This document shows positions 10,048-24,429 of a stretch of 64,000 nt of DNA, in pieces. A model generated the notes under the pieces. It was not told where the DNA came from. It worked only from the letters and a program-made list of their open reading frames with translations, and did not search any database. Positions within the stretch are counted from its first letter, which is position 1. Each line of letters opens with the position of its first letter. The position numbers were made by a program, and so were the translations under genes. The stretch is taken from positions 5,370,008 to 5,434,007 of the forward strand of contig CM035362.1 in the NCBI GenBank assembly GCA_020137815.1, in the 5' to 3' direction. The stretch is from Hormiphora californensis (taxonomy: Eukaryota > Ctenophora > Tentaculata > Cydippida > Pleurobrachiidae).

Positions 10048-10663
10048 TACTATTTTCTTCCATAACACTCAATCTATGATCTACCCCTCCCTTCTCAGAT
10101 ACTGTGAGCGAAGTGATGCGGGAACTGTCAACTGGGAGTACAAGCACCAGTACTATTTGATATGGATGCTCTGCCTAAAGAACGTCATTACTAAGCCAAA
10201 GGGGTCAACAGATGTTAGAGTTCTTGTAAATCGACCAGCTGCCGTGAGGACCGCTGACGCTGCCGTAAGGACCCCTTCCCCGGACATTGCCGTGAGGGCC
10301 GCTGCCGTGAGGACCCGGACGCTTCAAAGAGGAACCCTGCCGCTACCGAGAGGACACCTTCCCCCACTCCAATAGCCGCTGACAAGAGAACCCCCGCCTA
10401 CCACAACCGATAATCCAGCTGCTGAGATGTCCCCGCATCATGGTAAGTTAACAAACGAAAACTCCAGGCGCCATCAGTGATGGCCCATCACTCATGACGC
10501 ATCAATCCCATGTGACATGCCATTGTTATCCACTATCTTTCCAACTTATTTTCTTCCATAAAATCCAATCTATGATCTACCCCTCCCTTCTCAGATACTG
10601 TGAGCGAAGTGATGGGGGAACTGTCAACTGGGAGTACAAGCACCAGTACCATTTGATATGGAC
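10048..10663. repeat. direct repeat of about 120 bp, 490 bp apart
   Basis: 10048-10168 and about 10540-10663 share CTATGATCTACCCCTCCCTT and the following 80 bases with few changes. Each copy leads into an ATG (10,168 region and 10,661). The intervening DNA includes GCCGTGAGGACC-type short repeats (10240-10330). Confidence 0.85.
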
Positions 10664-11944
10664 CAAATTACCCAAGTAATTACGAAGTGTGTGGATGCTG
10701 CGGTAACTAGGGCACTGGCTAATTACCAGTTAATGAACCCCCGACATCTACACCCGCTACAGAGGAAGAACGACCGAGAAGAAAAAGAAGGAAGCAGGAG
10801 GTGACACGTGCGCCTCTGCCTTTGAATGATTGTACCAATTTGCCTGATATCCCGAAGGAGAATCCACACTTCGAGGTAACATTTTACATTCTAAACCCCT
10901 GATTTCCGAATCAATTGTTCTCATCTCAATTTCAAGAATATTACACGGGTCCTTACTGTGGCTGAGATCCCATAAAAATGTATACTCGATGGTGCTCGAT
11001 ATCACACAGCACATTATGGCTTCACCTGTGAAACTTAGCACCACAGCTAGGTCCCATTCCCATTTGAGAGAGACTAATTTGAACATTCAACAGGTCAATA
11101 ACAAAATGCTGGTGTGTAAGTTGTGTGTAAAGAACCCTACCGAGGCACTCAACATGAACTTCCCGCAAACTCGGTACGGAGATGATGGGAAGCAGTCGGT
11201 GCTATGGACTAAGAAGATGTGCCGGCTTCTAGACAGGTCCTTTTCAACGCAAAACACAGTGTGTCTTACAAGTGAGGCCATGTTTTATATTTAATTGTAT
11301 ACAGACATACAGTATATCATTTTTGAACATTGCATAAAACAGAAAGCTAGTATGTGCGGTGTGAAAATGACCTTTGACTAAACTCCAGATTATTTCAGGC
11401 AGTTTGCGGGACAAGTGGAGGTCTCCATTATCAATGGGGAGGAGTGGGGAAACATGGGACATAACGATCATCTGCCACCGAAGGTGATTGATACCACGTT
11501 TCAAATTCAATCAAGAAAACTGGGGCAGTTCTTGAATGAAAATGATTTCACGGTAACGGCAGACAAGGGTACTTCCATGGGAAGGTAGTTCATTGTTAAT
11601 TCATGGATAGACTAATTGTAGTTTCAGGTGTGCCCGGTAGCCGGTTTCCAAATGATGAGAAACTTCAAAGGTCAAACATAGTGACCAAGTGATAATAATA
11701 TTCTGAATATTCTGAATTCTCAGGAAGCGGCTGATCATCGCTGTGCGGACCAGTAACTGTATTTGTCACGTTGGCCACCCCTATGTGGGAAAGAAAAGCG
11801 ATGGCATTACACCGGGGAAGCTTGTGTACGATTCCATCTGTGCACTTGGTGTTACTCCGACCGGCTTCATGGAGCACTTCAAAGGAGTATGCTATGATGG
11901 CCAGCTTGTGAAAATACATGTAGGTTTTTAATTACACTGCATAC

Positions 11945-12500
11945 ACTCCAGACTCCCTGGATTGTGGACTCTGGAGTCCAGAGTCCACAATCCAGGGAGA
12001 CTGAATCACTTCAAATGTCCAGGGGTTCACTCTCCCCTTTCCCAGGGAGACTGAACCACTTCAAATATCCAGGGGTTCAATATCCACTCTGTCTCCTCAC
12101 CAACTTCCAGGGATTGTTGATAAGACCTCTCTCCTCTCAATTCCCCACTCCTCTATCTTACTAACTCCCCTCTCTTCAGATTATCACATGCTGGACCAGA
12201 GAAATGTATTGCTAATTGTTGCTATACAGATGAGTTTACTGAATATGAAGCGATCAGGCTCCTAAATTGATAGACTTCCCTGCCTCACACAGAGGTCATT
12301 TATATGATGATTGGTGATGAACGGAAACTGTGTGCCAATGGACCATATTGTTAGTTCAGGTAAGAACAGTTGAATCTCCTGCTAAGGGTATAGGTAGGGT
12401 GGTTTATCGTCTCCTTTCAAAGGGGTGTACTCTCCCTTTCCCCGAAGAGACTGGACCCATTCAAAACGTCCGGAGGTTCACTCTCCCTCTGAAGTCTGAA
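11945..12500. repeat. dispersed short direct repeats around a GGGTTCACTCTCCC word
   Basis: Words of the type TCCAGGGGTTCACTCTCCC and AGGGAGACTGAACCACTTCA recur at about 11,995, 12,045, 12,420 and 12,475. There is also a 20-base hairpin around 11,950-11,995 (ACTCTGGAGTCCAGAGT). No coding signal. Confidence 0.6.
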
Positions 12501-12631
12501 CTCTGAACCCCCACTAACTCCCGGGGATCGGTCATCGGGCACCCATGGGGCAGTATATTATAGTTTACTCTGTCCAGCGAATCAATGTAGCGGGTGACCC
12601 GCTCAATATTAACCCGGGTTTATTGATTAGG

Positions 12632-12818
12632 GTAGCGACTGACTTTTTGAAACGTTTGAAACGGTGGCTAATTTGAAACACCCCCTCCAGAGTTCAGTAG
12701 GTGCACCCGATTTGGATTTTTAGACATCAGTAGGCTAGTATAGTCCGAACCCATGCCAAGCTCACCGATGTCTAAAATCCAAATCTGGTGCCGCCGTTTC
12801 AATTAGCCAGTCGCTTTC
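12632..12818. mobile_element. inverted-repeat element (MITE-like), about 185 bp
   Basis: Left arm with GTAGCGACTGACTTTTTG, TTGAAACGGTGGC and GATTTGGATTTTTAGACATC. Right arm GATGTCTAAAATCCAAATC, GCCGCCGTTTCAATTAGCC and AGTCGC. The loop is about 45 bases. No related copy was found in the window. Confidence 0.7.
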
Positions 12819-13059
12819 CATATATAGGACTAATATAATACTTGTTTCAGGTTGCCAAAGCTAAAGTAACGAGTGTCAAACATCAAGTGTTTACTTGTGC
12901 TGTTGCACCGACCCCCGCACAACAACAATACAAGTGTTTACTACCTTCACTCCAATCGGTGTCCCCGATCCAAAGTTCTTGATTTCCGGAGTGTACTCAA
13001 CAATTGTTTGAAACTCTATTTTGAAGAAGAAGTGACTTTATATAATTATACCTGTGTGG

Positions 13060-13240
<181 letters not shown>

Positions 13241-13572
13241 AGAAAAAATATATATTGACTGTAAATTTTACTACCATTCTTCAAACAATATCGTATATCA
13301 CGTGTTTTAGTTTGATTAACAATGAATAAGCGATCCACTTAAAAGAAAAGTGATGAACCTTTTTGCTGATGTTGGTGTGATGTCGGAATCGGTCTGTATG
13401 GCGGCGCCATACCCCATTTGATTCTCACACACAGTGCGCTCAGATGGGTCGCGGCGCCAGACAAGAATCGATAGGGTCTACTGGAGCACTTGCTCGCGAT
13501 TGCGTCTAGCGCGCGGTGAAAGTGAAAATTGTTAGCATTTAGCACGCGCGTGCACTTTTGAGCCGATTTACG

Positions 13573-13756
13573 ATTCACGTGGTGCATGAGTGCACGCGAA
13601 ATTTCAAAAAAACCGAATTTTTTTTCACCGAATTTTTTTTCAGTTTTTCTTTTTTTTCTTTTTCACTTTTTCTTTTTTTTCAATTTTTCTTCTTTTTCTC
13701 TTTCATTTTTTCTTTTTTTGTTAAAAAATTCATCGTGCACTCATGCACCGCCATAG
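13573..13756. mobile_element. short A/T-rich element with GGTGCATGAGTGCACG ends
   Basis: Begins GTGGTGCATGAGTGCACGCG and ends CGTGCACTCATGCACCGCC, with a T-rich interior. The same ends and part of the interior flank the composite element at 8,634-9,556, in opposite orientation. Homology extends beyond the ends (GATTTACG, GTGCACTTTTGAGCC), so the true unit may be longer. Confidence 0.7.
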
Positions 13757-13934
13757 TACGCACCTGCAATTTGTAAACAGGCCTTTAAACACCCAGATCG
13801 TAACGTCGCCCATCCATTTTTACAGATTTTTTTTCGAGTCTGGATAATAATTACAGAATCTAGACTGATACAGAATCTAGACAATAATTTTTCATAGTTA
13901 GGGCGCCTGTGAAGGAAAACGAGGTTGAAGCGGA

Positions 13935-16320
13935 ATGTTTGCATTGAGGCAAAGTTCTCTGAGACTCACATCCGTTAGTTACAGGGAATTCGGAGTGAAA
14001 TCTTCCGCGGTGGGAATCTCCCAAAGCTATCTAAGCGATTCTGAAGTCCACACAGAGGTACAAATACATTTTCTAGAGTAGAGACTAACAACAAAAACAA
14101 ATGTTAAAATATTTTGTTTTTGTTCGATGTAAACCATGTAACATTTGACATCTCTCTAGAGTCTGCAAGAAAGTCTACCTCGATTGCCGATACCTGATTT
14201 AGATGATACTTGCCAGAGATATCTGACCTCACTACAGCCCCTAGTCAGCTCTGAATCCCTCCAAACCTCCTCAAAACTTGTCAATGACTTCAAAAAGGGT
14301 CCGTCCACAAAACTAAATGATTAAATCTAAGTCCTAGTTTTGCAAATTCACTTGTAATCTGTACTAAAGTTCTCCCTGCGGCAGGTATAGGCCGAGAGCT
14401 CCACGAACGACTAGTAAAACTGGACACCACCCTGGACCGCCGGTACAGCTACATCCACGAGGGATGGACTGAGATGTATCAGGGAGACAGAGGGTCAGTG
14501 TTGCTGAACCAGAACCCAGTACTGACATACCAAGATGAAGCTAACCCTGCTTTAAACAGCCAGCTAGATCGAGCAACAAACCTAACAATCTCAACCCTCC
14601 GGTATTTCTGTTCGTTGCGAGATGGAAAGTTGCCACCTTTGAAAACCTGCATGCTCCAGTACCCGTATCTCTTTCAATCAACGAGAATTCCAAGGCGAGA
14701 ACGGGATGAGAATGTACGATTCCCGGAGGCAGACCACATTCTTGTCATACACAAGGGTCATTACTACAAAGTCAATGTGATTGACAGGGATGGCGGTGTT
14801 AGGGATACCAATGCCTTGAAATCCGCCCTATCTAACATCCTCGCTGATACAAGACCAATAAAAACAGATTCTGCTGGGTACTTTACTGCGCTGGAGCGAG
14901 ATCCATGGGCTGATATTAGAGTGAAACTGGAACACGGTAATACACAATCTCTAGCTGCCATTGACCAAGCTATCTTTGTGCTGTGTCTCGATGCCAAATC
15001 CACTCCAGACTCCCGGGACGCCCTGAAAAACTGCCTAGTTGGGGATGGGTACAATCGATGGATGGACAAGAGTTTCTCCCTGATTGTCAGTGAAAATGGA
15101 CGGGCTGCGGTGAATTGGGAGCACAGTTGGGGGGATGGTGGTACTATCATGGAAATGTTGCAGAATGTTCACCGGGATTATTGTGAGCATAGACCTGTGT
15201 TTGGTGGTGGGGAGAAGTGTGAGGTGGAGAGGGTGGAGGTGAGGGTTGAGGGCGAGGTGAGAGATGATCTGGAAGCGGCAAAGAAGAGTTTTGAACAAGC
15301 AGCCGCAACGTATGACCTGAAACCGTTTATGTACGAGGGTTTTGGTAAGGAGGATATCAAGAAATTTGGAATGAGCCCAGATTCAGTTAGCCAGTTCATA
15401 TTCCAACTTGCGCAATGGCGGACATTTGGCTATTTTGTTGGAACGTATGAGAGTTGTAGTACAGCGGCGTTTCGGTCAGGTAGGACTGAGACAATAAGGT
15501 CGTGTTCTAGCGAAATGGCAGCAGCCGCACAAGCATTTGATGCTACTAATCCCGCTGGTTTGGAGGACATAACCAACCTGCTGAAGGATGTCTCCCAGAA
15601 ACACGTGACGCTGTGCAGGGAGGCAGCCGGTGGAATGGGATTTGATCGTCACTTCTTTGGTCTGCGTTATCTCAATAAAACTGAGGGTGGAGGAGATCTT
15701 GAGGTGTTCCAGGATCCAAACTGGGCGAACTATGGGCAATATTAGGTTGTCCACTAGCACCGTTGGAGCACCCTGCTTGAGGGATTTCCTTTGTTTTGGG
15801 GCTGTCTCGCCTCAAGGATTTGGGCTTGGTAAGTGGAGAGGGAATTCATATCATTTTACTATAATCTAGTTTAGTTTCATAGGCAGCTTCTCTGGTAACC
15901 CGAATAATGTTTGTTCTTGTAAAATATCACCTTTCTGATTTCTCAGTAGGTGGACCCACTAAGGGAAGACCTGTTGTGTAAACTACCCCAAAATCCAATT
16001 CTAGCTCAGACTGATTCAAATTTATAGTAGGATTTAATAGGATTAATAGTGGGACTTTTTATTATGAAAATTATAGTGTGAGCCGCAATGGCGTCGAGTG
16101 CAGCCGTGTTAAGTATTAGTTGAGATGGCCATGAGGTCATAAATGTATTATTAAAATATTTTCAGGATACCTAATGGATAAATCCCAGTTCGGAGCGGCA
16201 GTAACATGCTACCTCCCTAACGACTACTACAACTCCTACTTTGAGAACCTTGGCAGTGCGTGTGAGGACATCCGGGCTGTTATGCAGGGGAAGAACTTTA
16301 AAGAGAGCAGGAAAATTTGA
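13935..16320 (+). CDS. CPT2-A, diverged carnitine palmitoyltransferase 2 paralogue, one frameshift
   Basis: Exons 13935-14057, 14160-14298, 14385-15828 and 16166-16320, phases consistent. The product belongs to the carnitine/choline acyltransferase family; CPT2 converts acylcarnitine and CoA to acyl-CoA on the inner mitochondrial membrane. The N-terminus looks like a mitochondrial presequence (MFALRQSSLRLTSVSYR). The catalytic His (about residue 334) lies in [26 protein letters not shown] and GMGFDRHFFGLRYL are substrate-site blocks. Two oddities: about 35 residues corresponding to NPAKSD...SLSWYGAYL of CPT2-B are absent at the junction near residue 174 (after SLRDGKLPP). Near 15,735 one extra G shifts the frame, so the reading frame stops after YGQY; the +1 frame continues LSTSTVGAPC to the final exon. 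It may be a recent pseudogene, a sequencing error, or a truncated enzyme. Confidence 0.75.
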
Positions 16321-16645
16321 GTAATTCATTTTCCCAAAAGTACTCGATTTGAGTTGTTTTGGGTACGCTACTTCTAGGCGATGTCTTCTTCTGAAAGTGT
16401 CGGGCTTGAGGGGACGTTCAGTTAGCATTGTTGACTAAAAATTGTGTTAAATTATTCTGTTTACTGTTTGATAATTTGATAGATCAGCTTTTACTATTCA
16501 AACTCGTTTTATGGCCCATCCCTGAATCATTCCATTTTAACCAACTTCTCTTTCTCTTCTAGCACTATTTATGACACCACGATAGTACCAGGAACGACAC
16601 CCATCTCACCACGACACCCCTCAACACCATCCCGGCAACACCACC

Positions 16646-19137
<2,492 letters not shown>

Positions 19138-19729
19138 ACACATACTTAGAGGGGAGGAACACGGACCTTTGAAAAAGGGAATTTGATAGGGCAGGGGAAG
19201 GTCTAGAGAAGGGTTTGTAGAAACAACACCATTAGAGAATAATCACGGAACAGGAAAACAGTAGGGGACCTAGTATTTTAGTTGCATGAAAAAAAAAGTG
19301 AGCAGTGAATTGTTTGTTAAACTAGCGGTTTAAAGTAAAACCCAAGCTAAAAACTGTTTAGTTTGGGGTTTACTTATTCAACCTTAGCACTAATTTTAGA
19401 TGATAAACAATGTCACAAGCATATTTTAAATCGTAACATTTTGCAAGTATTTTAGATTGAGTATCACTAGCCGAAAGATAAATCAAACCAAGTGCAAATA
19501 TGATGAAGCACCTCATTGTCGTGTTAAAAGTGTTAACCGTTAGCATTTTGTTCATTTCTTACTATCACTGTGTATATATTCAACTGCGTATTCTGATGTC
19601 AAATTGTGTTCAAGTTTTCTAAATCCCTCGAGTCTACTTTTTGTGTACTACTCCATGAGATAAATGGCCTAACTTAGCGCACCAATATATTATCTATAGA
19701 CCAACATGGTCAGAAGAGCAAAACTAGTA

Positions 19730-19829
19730 CAGTCGGACCCCGATTTAGTGGCACCCCGATTTAGTGGCACCCCGATTTAGTGGCAGGAGTCTTTTCCCCC
19801 GAAGGTTCCACTAAATCGGGGTCCGACTG
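19730..19829. mobile_element. pogo/Tc1-like MITE (CAGTCGGACCCCGATTTA ends)
   Basis: Starts CAGTCGGACCCCGATTTAG and ends in the complement, flanked by TA on both sides. An internal 17-bp word CCCCGATTTAGTGGCAC is repeated three times. The copy in block 2 (about 30,040-30,075) is degraded. Related copies lie at 39,675-39,915, 52,885-53,005, 59,930-60,022 and at the window's right edge. Confidence 0.8.
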
Positions 19830-19887
19830 TATAAATATCATCAACTTCTATAACTTGATATGTATCCTCCTACAGGGTGTGGGTAGC

Positions 19888-21012
19888 ATGTCCTGTAGTA
19901 AGGAAGGAAGGTGGTGTGTCTATTCGATCTTCTTTTTAGGACTCTGTTTACTGCTCATCCTCCTAGGATCTCTCTACGCTCCAAACCATCTGGACGGTTC
20001 AAAATACAAGAAGGGGTCGTGTGTGCTAGTTTCTGAAGGGGTAGATGTTGGAGATGCGACATGTTTTAACAGGGAAGATCATGGTTATTGGTACAAGTTT
20101 CCTTGTATAATTGTCAATGCAAGGTGGTTTAGCGATGAAGATGATAATAATGATGATTTATATGATTATTGGCCGGTTTCGGATGATATAAAATCAGCCG
20201 ATAAGGGCTGTTTGATAGAACCTGAGTGTAGAGAGAGCTACGATGCAATGAAGGATGACGTCGTGACCTATTGGAAGGAATTTATCCAGGACAGAAGGGA
20301 AAATCCTATTTTCAGCTGTGGTTTTTACCAGAATAAGATAATAATGAACACAAGTTGGTCATACTCGAAAGCTGTGGCGTCACTGGTTATCCCGTCCATT
20401 CTTATCATATGCTTCATTCCGTTTTTGTGTCGTAAAACGTACCTATGTTGGGGCGATGATTATGTATTGTCCTCTTCTTCGATAGATACGGTTCATCGTC
20501 CTGCCAATCGCCCCAACAGAGAAACTCAGGTAGAAGAGCAGGACGTTTATAGATATGAAGACCGGAGGAACAACGCAGATCGTATAGCGAGGGACCTTGC
20601 GAGATCCGAGGAAACTCAGCCAGAAGAGTGGGAAATTTATAGATCGGGAGGGAGGAACGCAGCACCCTCTACTGTGGATGAATCAGATATTGTAGAGTTG
20701 CCTTCTCACATGACAACTAACTTTTCACCCACTGGACCTACCTACCATTACCGGCAGCCTCCCCCTACATACCACGCCCAACCCCCTACTAACCCATCAG
20801 CGCCTCACCCAGCTCCGGGTGCCTTTTCAACGCCTCCTTCAGCTCCGGGTGCCTTTTCAACGCCTCCTTCAGCTCCGGGTGCCTTTTCAGCGCCTCACCC
20901 AGCTCCCAGCACACCCTCAGCTGCACTTCCAGGACTTTCCGATCCCTCGGCGCCTCCATCTTACTTTGAGGTTATGGCAAACCCAGCGCCATCCTATGAC
21001 TCTGTGTGTTAA
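19888..21012 (+). CDS. two-TM protein with cysteine-rich loop and PPxY tail; possible BK-channel beta-subunit relative
   Basis: 374 residues from the ATG at 19888, which follows a good 3' splice site (CTCCTACAG at about 19,875), so a 5' non-coding exon is likely. Residues 11-30 are TM1 and 162-181 TM2. The loop between them has Cys45, 59, 73, 108, 114 and 144 and sequon NTS (154). The loop layout WY..PC..VN..., C...PEC, then F.C before TM2 recalls KCNMB (BK beta) proteins, but this is a layout resemblance only. Unlike KCNMB, the tail is long (about 190 residues), with charged repeats around EEQDVYRYEDRR, three PSAPGAFSTP-type repeats (317-340), and two PPxY motifs (PPTY 292-295, PPSY 356-359) that could bind WW-domain ubiquitin ligases of the NEDD4 type. 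An upstream in-frame ATG at 19780 lies in a MITE and is not favoured. Confidence 0.6.
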   Translation: MSCSKEGRWCVYSIFFLGLCLLLILLGSLYAPNHLDGSKYKKGSCVLVSEGVDVGDATCFNREDHGYWYKFPCIIVNARWFSDEDDNNDDLYDYWPVSDDIKSADKGCLIEPECRESYDAMKDDVVTYWKEFIQDRRENPIFSCGFYQNKIIMNTSWSYSKAVASLVIPSILIICFIPFLCRKTYLCWGDDYVLSSSSIDTVHRPANRPNRETQVEEQDVYRYEDRRNNADRIARDLARSEETQPEEWEIYRSGGRNAAPSTVDESDIVELPSHMTTNFSPTGPTYHYRQPPPTYHAQPPTNPSAPHPAPGAFSTPPSAPGAFSTPPSAPGAFSAPHPAPSTPSAALPGLSDPSAPPSYFEVMANPAPSYDSVC

Positions 21013-21549
21013 ATATAATCAACCAAATGACAATGATATGACGTGATAACAACAATTAGATGTGATTTAGTAAGTGATTTTAATTTTATGTTTATCTTTA
21101 GTTTTATTAATGTTCATCAAATTTTATTATGATTTAGGACTCTGTTGTTTTGTTCAAACCCATTTGCGTGCGAAAGGGGGTCTAGCTAGGCAACTAACAT
21201 TATGAAAGACGTGTTTTTCATACATTAACCTTTACCTTTTACCTTTACCTTTTATTAGAAGTATAGGAAGTCTTTTATGAGTTTTATCTTTATATTTTTA
21301 GTTTTTACTCAATCAGTTTAAATGCGCTGCATGAAAACTAATAATAGATTGTATTTTGTAAATACGCAGCTCTTTTCCAATCATTAGATATCAAATTGAT
21401 TCCAAGTTTTATATAAACCATTGGTTTCTTCTCTTGTGTACTATTCCTAGATCTATCTTCAAGATATATTAACTCCACGTGATCCCCTCAGGATCATGAG
21501 CTAGAAGCAAGCAGCAGCAGTTAACACACTATAATAAGGGAGCTGAACT

Positions 21550-23202
21550 ATGAATTCGACGACATACAACACCACTACCGATGTATCTTCCACCGATCTC
21601 TCCACATCTCTAAGGTAACGCAGCTGGTAGAGTCTTTTAATTGGTTAGTTGATTACAATTTTTCAACTAAATTTTAACACAATTATATCTTGTTGATTTC
21701 AGTGTGCTATCAAACACTCTGGCCAACGAAAGCAATCCTGAGCACGCCAAGACGGTCATAGAGAAGCAGCAGCTATTACACCAGTGCGAGATGATGAAAA
21801 TTGAAATAGCCCAGAAACACCAACAACTTTTGGTATGAGCAAGTAGGATTATATTTTTAATAATCTCTTTTGTTCTCCTACGTGAACTTTCAAGTTCAAT
21901 GGGTGGTTTGAAACGGTGAAATCGAACCGATAATCGTAGAAAGGGGCCATTAAATTGATTCTAGCATCTAGGGCACAAATAACTACAGTATTTTCTATCT
22001 AATTAAAATCCCCCAACTCTATATTACTGCAGTCATGTAGTATGACGATACCCCACTCAGGATTTCCGAGCCCAATACGAAGCTAAAGTAGAGGAACTAG
22101 AGGAACAGTTACACTGTACAAGACATAATGAGAGAGTGCTACAGTTCCGGCTAAATAGTGCCGTGGATCAACATAGCAAGGAACTTAAAACTGCCCAGGT
22201 AGAGAGAGAGAGGGAAGAGTCTCTGAAGCAAAGCAAATGAAGGATCAAAATCACTAGACAATAAATACTTCAACATTTTCTTAACTTCTCACCAAATTTC
22301 GCCAGGATTCGAACAGCGACCAGATCACCCATCTCCGACGGAAGCAAGCGGAGATCGAAACCCTACTCCCCTCTCTCCAAGTTAAGGCAGCGGAGATAAG
22401 AAATACTCTGCTAAACATGCATGTTTCGGATGAACTGTACGCTGCTCTGAACGCCAAACCAAGGGAGAATCTAACCGTTAAGGAACTGATACAGGTTAGT
22501 GGGACTAACCGGTAAATCGGGGTCCGACTTGCCTAGCTAGACTGTGGTTCGCACACCCAAATGTAAAGGAGGGTTAGAGCATAGCAAAGTGGGACATGGT
22601 CATGTTGTGTGCTTAGGACACATCTGAGAGGCGGGACAGGGCCGATTGTCTTTAATTTACCTATGACCTATCAACTCATAATAATAATATTGGACAACCT
22701 AACAATTCCCACACAGGTTTCATTCTACGAGTACCAGCTACCTCACATCAAGAGGTCAGAGGAACTAAATGGGCGACTTAGAAACCTCGCTGAACAACAT
22801 GATCTAACTAGACAGGAGGTATGTTGTTTTGTTCAAACAGGGTAGAGCAATGTGCAGGAGGTATAGTGAAAGAAAACAACCATTTTGAAGTGATCAAATT
22901 GACCAATATATTCAGGACCTTTCGACTGAATAGTATCAGACGTCGTCAGCTGTCGTCAGCTAGTGAACATAGGGCTCGATATATCTGTGTTCTTGATTTT
23001 TTATTTTGTTTGCTGACCAATATATATTTTTTAACTTTCATGACAGATAGACTTGAGCTTTGCTTTCACATATCCCTTGTCCTAATTTTATTCTCCATGA
23101 CATTTCAGGTGAAACTGTTGGAGGGACAAATAACGGTAGAAAAACAGGGAAGAGTAGAACTGGAAAGTGAGAATTCTTCACTCCGTAAAAAGATTGAACT
23201 TC
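21550..23202 (+). CDS. PIBF1: PIBF1/CEP90 exons 1-6, block 1 copy (truncated)
   Basis: Exons 21550-21614, 21703-21832, 22061-22198, 22306-22494, 22717-22818 and 23109-about 23202; phases close for exons 1-5. The predicted coiled coil ([60 protein letters not shown]) aligns with the N-terminal half of PIBF1 (VRFYE... region). PIBF1 is a centriolar-satellite and distal-centriole protein required for ciliogenesis. The sixth exon loses homology to the other copies after KKIEL and runs into unrelated sequence, so this copy is cut off. All five complete exons are intact here and are probably the correct 5' half of the gene. Confidence 0.85.
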
Positions 23203-24399
23203 GTGTGATCAGGTTACATAGTACCAATGTACCGTACCATTCGATCTGGTCTCCTGTCTCTCTGTAGGGCCGTATCTTCACAGTTAGGAATCTTTTCTTG
23301 ACATTTTTGTAGATTTAGTGCCCCTCGTGAGACACAGGGACGGCACTCGTGGATGTCCGGGTGTCCGCGGACACCCGGCCAAAAAGACGGAGAAAGAAAA
23401 GAAAACTGGAAAAACCAAAAAGAATGGTGCTCCAACCACAATTTACAATTACTACAGAGTACAGAAGGCAATTCTTTATCTTGTATTACCTGTTTGGAGG
23501 TGAGCATCAGCAGCTGCAGCCTGCAGCCCCATCTGAATGTCTTTCTTTTATGTAGGGAAACGAGGAGTCAAAGGAGCTTTGTGTAAAGAGTAAAAACTAA
23601 AAACTGAATCGAAGAAACGATAAATTTGAGAAATCCACGCGCAGCCCAGCTGTTTTGTCAGCACTGTATATGCTTTCGGCGTGGGAAAAATGCGCGCAGC
23701 GTGAGAATTTCCCACGCTCGTGGGAATTACCGTAAGAGCTTCCACTACAATGAAAAATGCGGATCTGCGTGTTATATTTATAATTATCAATTGCCTGATT
23801 ACCATGCTATTCATTATCATATTTTTAATTTTTTACCTTATTTATAAAACTAAAAGAGTTTATAATTTGACTCCTACACTGGCGAAAAAGGAAGATGCTA
23901 CTGGTTCAAAGTTTCAAACATTGTTTGGTAATGGCATGTCATGTTTTTGTTCATCAGCAAGCTGCCGTCTGCCTGGTAAATTGACGCCAGGGCGCGAATG
24001 TTTGTCTGTTGTCTGTGACTTGATGGGAGAAACGGCTGACGCGGAGATCAACTCTGTGGGAATTTCGCGCGAGATTTCACGGGCGCGACGTCGTATGAAA
24101 GGTCGAGCACAAGGTCTGACCAGTCAACGTGACCACTGCGCGTCGTTGAAACCGCCGTTGAGCCGCAGCGCGAAAAAAAGTGCTGACATTGACCGGACCT
24201 TGTGCTCGACCTTGTGCTCGACCTTCATGTGCTCGACCTGAACATTTCCGAGTATGCTCATGTCCTTTTTTTTCAACTGTTCACCCCCCAAAGTTTGGAA
24301 TGCGCTGCAGCCCCCTCATGCGCGCACCCCCGCAATTATATTATATTATAAGGGGCCTGCAACGTATGCCAACCCCAAAGTCGTGCGCGGAATTGTTTT
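23203..24399. other. junction between the duplicated blocks, repeat-derived
   Basis: 1.2 kb with no supported gene. 24,255-24,399 resembles 8,562-8,612 (ACTGTTCACCCCCCAAAG, GTCGTGCGCGGAATTGTTTT), so it is repeat-derived. GTGCTCGACCTT repeats occur near 24,200-24,240. 23,340-23,380 contains a GGACACCCGG-type palindrome. Confidence 0.6.
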
Positions 24400-24429
24400 G
24401 CCTGTGAAGGAAAACGAGGTTGAAGCGGA

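Larger units (their letters stand above)
10661..12995 (+). pseudogene. unidentified spliced coding-like locus, probably transposon-derived or decayed
   Basis: Coding-like blocks bounded by splice consensus: about 10,740-10,878 (basic, with RPRRKRRKQE, then NDCTNLPDIPKENPHFE), about 11,095-11,270 (MLVCKLCVKNP, NFPQTRYGDDGKQ), 11,399-11,552 (QVEVSIINGEEWGNMGH and FQIQSRKLGQFLNENDFT), 11,628-11,675, 11,724-11,919 (RLIIAVRTSNCICHVGHP, KSDGITPGKLVYDS) and from 12,851 (VAKAKVTSVKHQVFTCAVAP). Phases do not all join, and the 10,960-11,090 stretch has stops. I do not recognise the family. The arginine/lysine cluster could be a nuclear localisation signal and CKLC / CICH could bind metal; both are guesses. 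A decayed host gene or the coding part of a DNA transposon would explain it. Confidence 0.35.

Noticed and set aside
22609-22845. Independent ORF with a start at 22,609
   Set aside because: It is intron sequence read through into PIBF1 exon 5; splice sites and the PIBF1 alignment explain the coding part.
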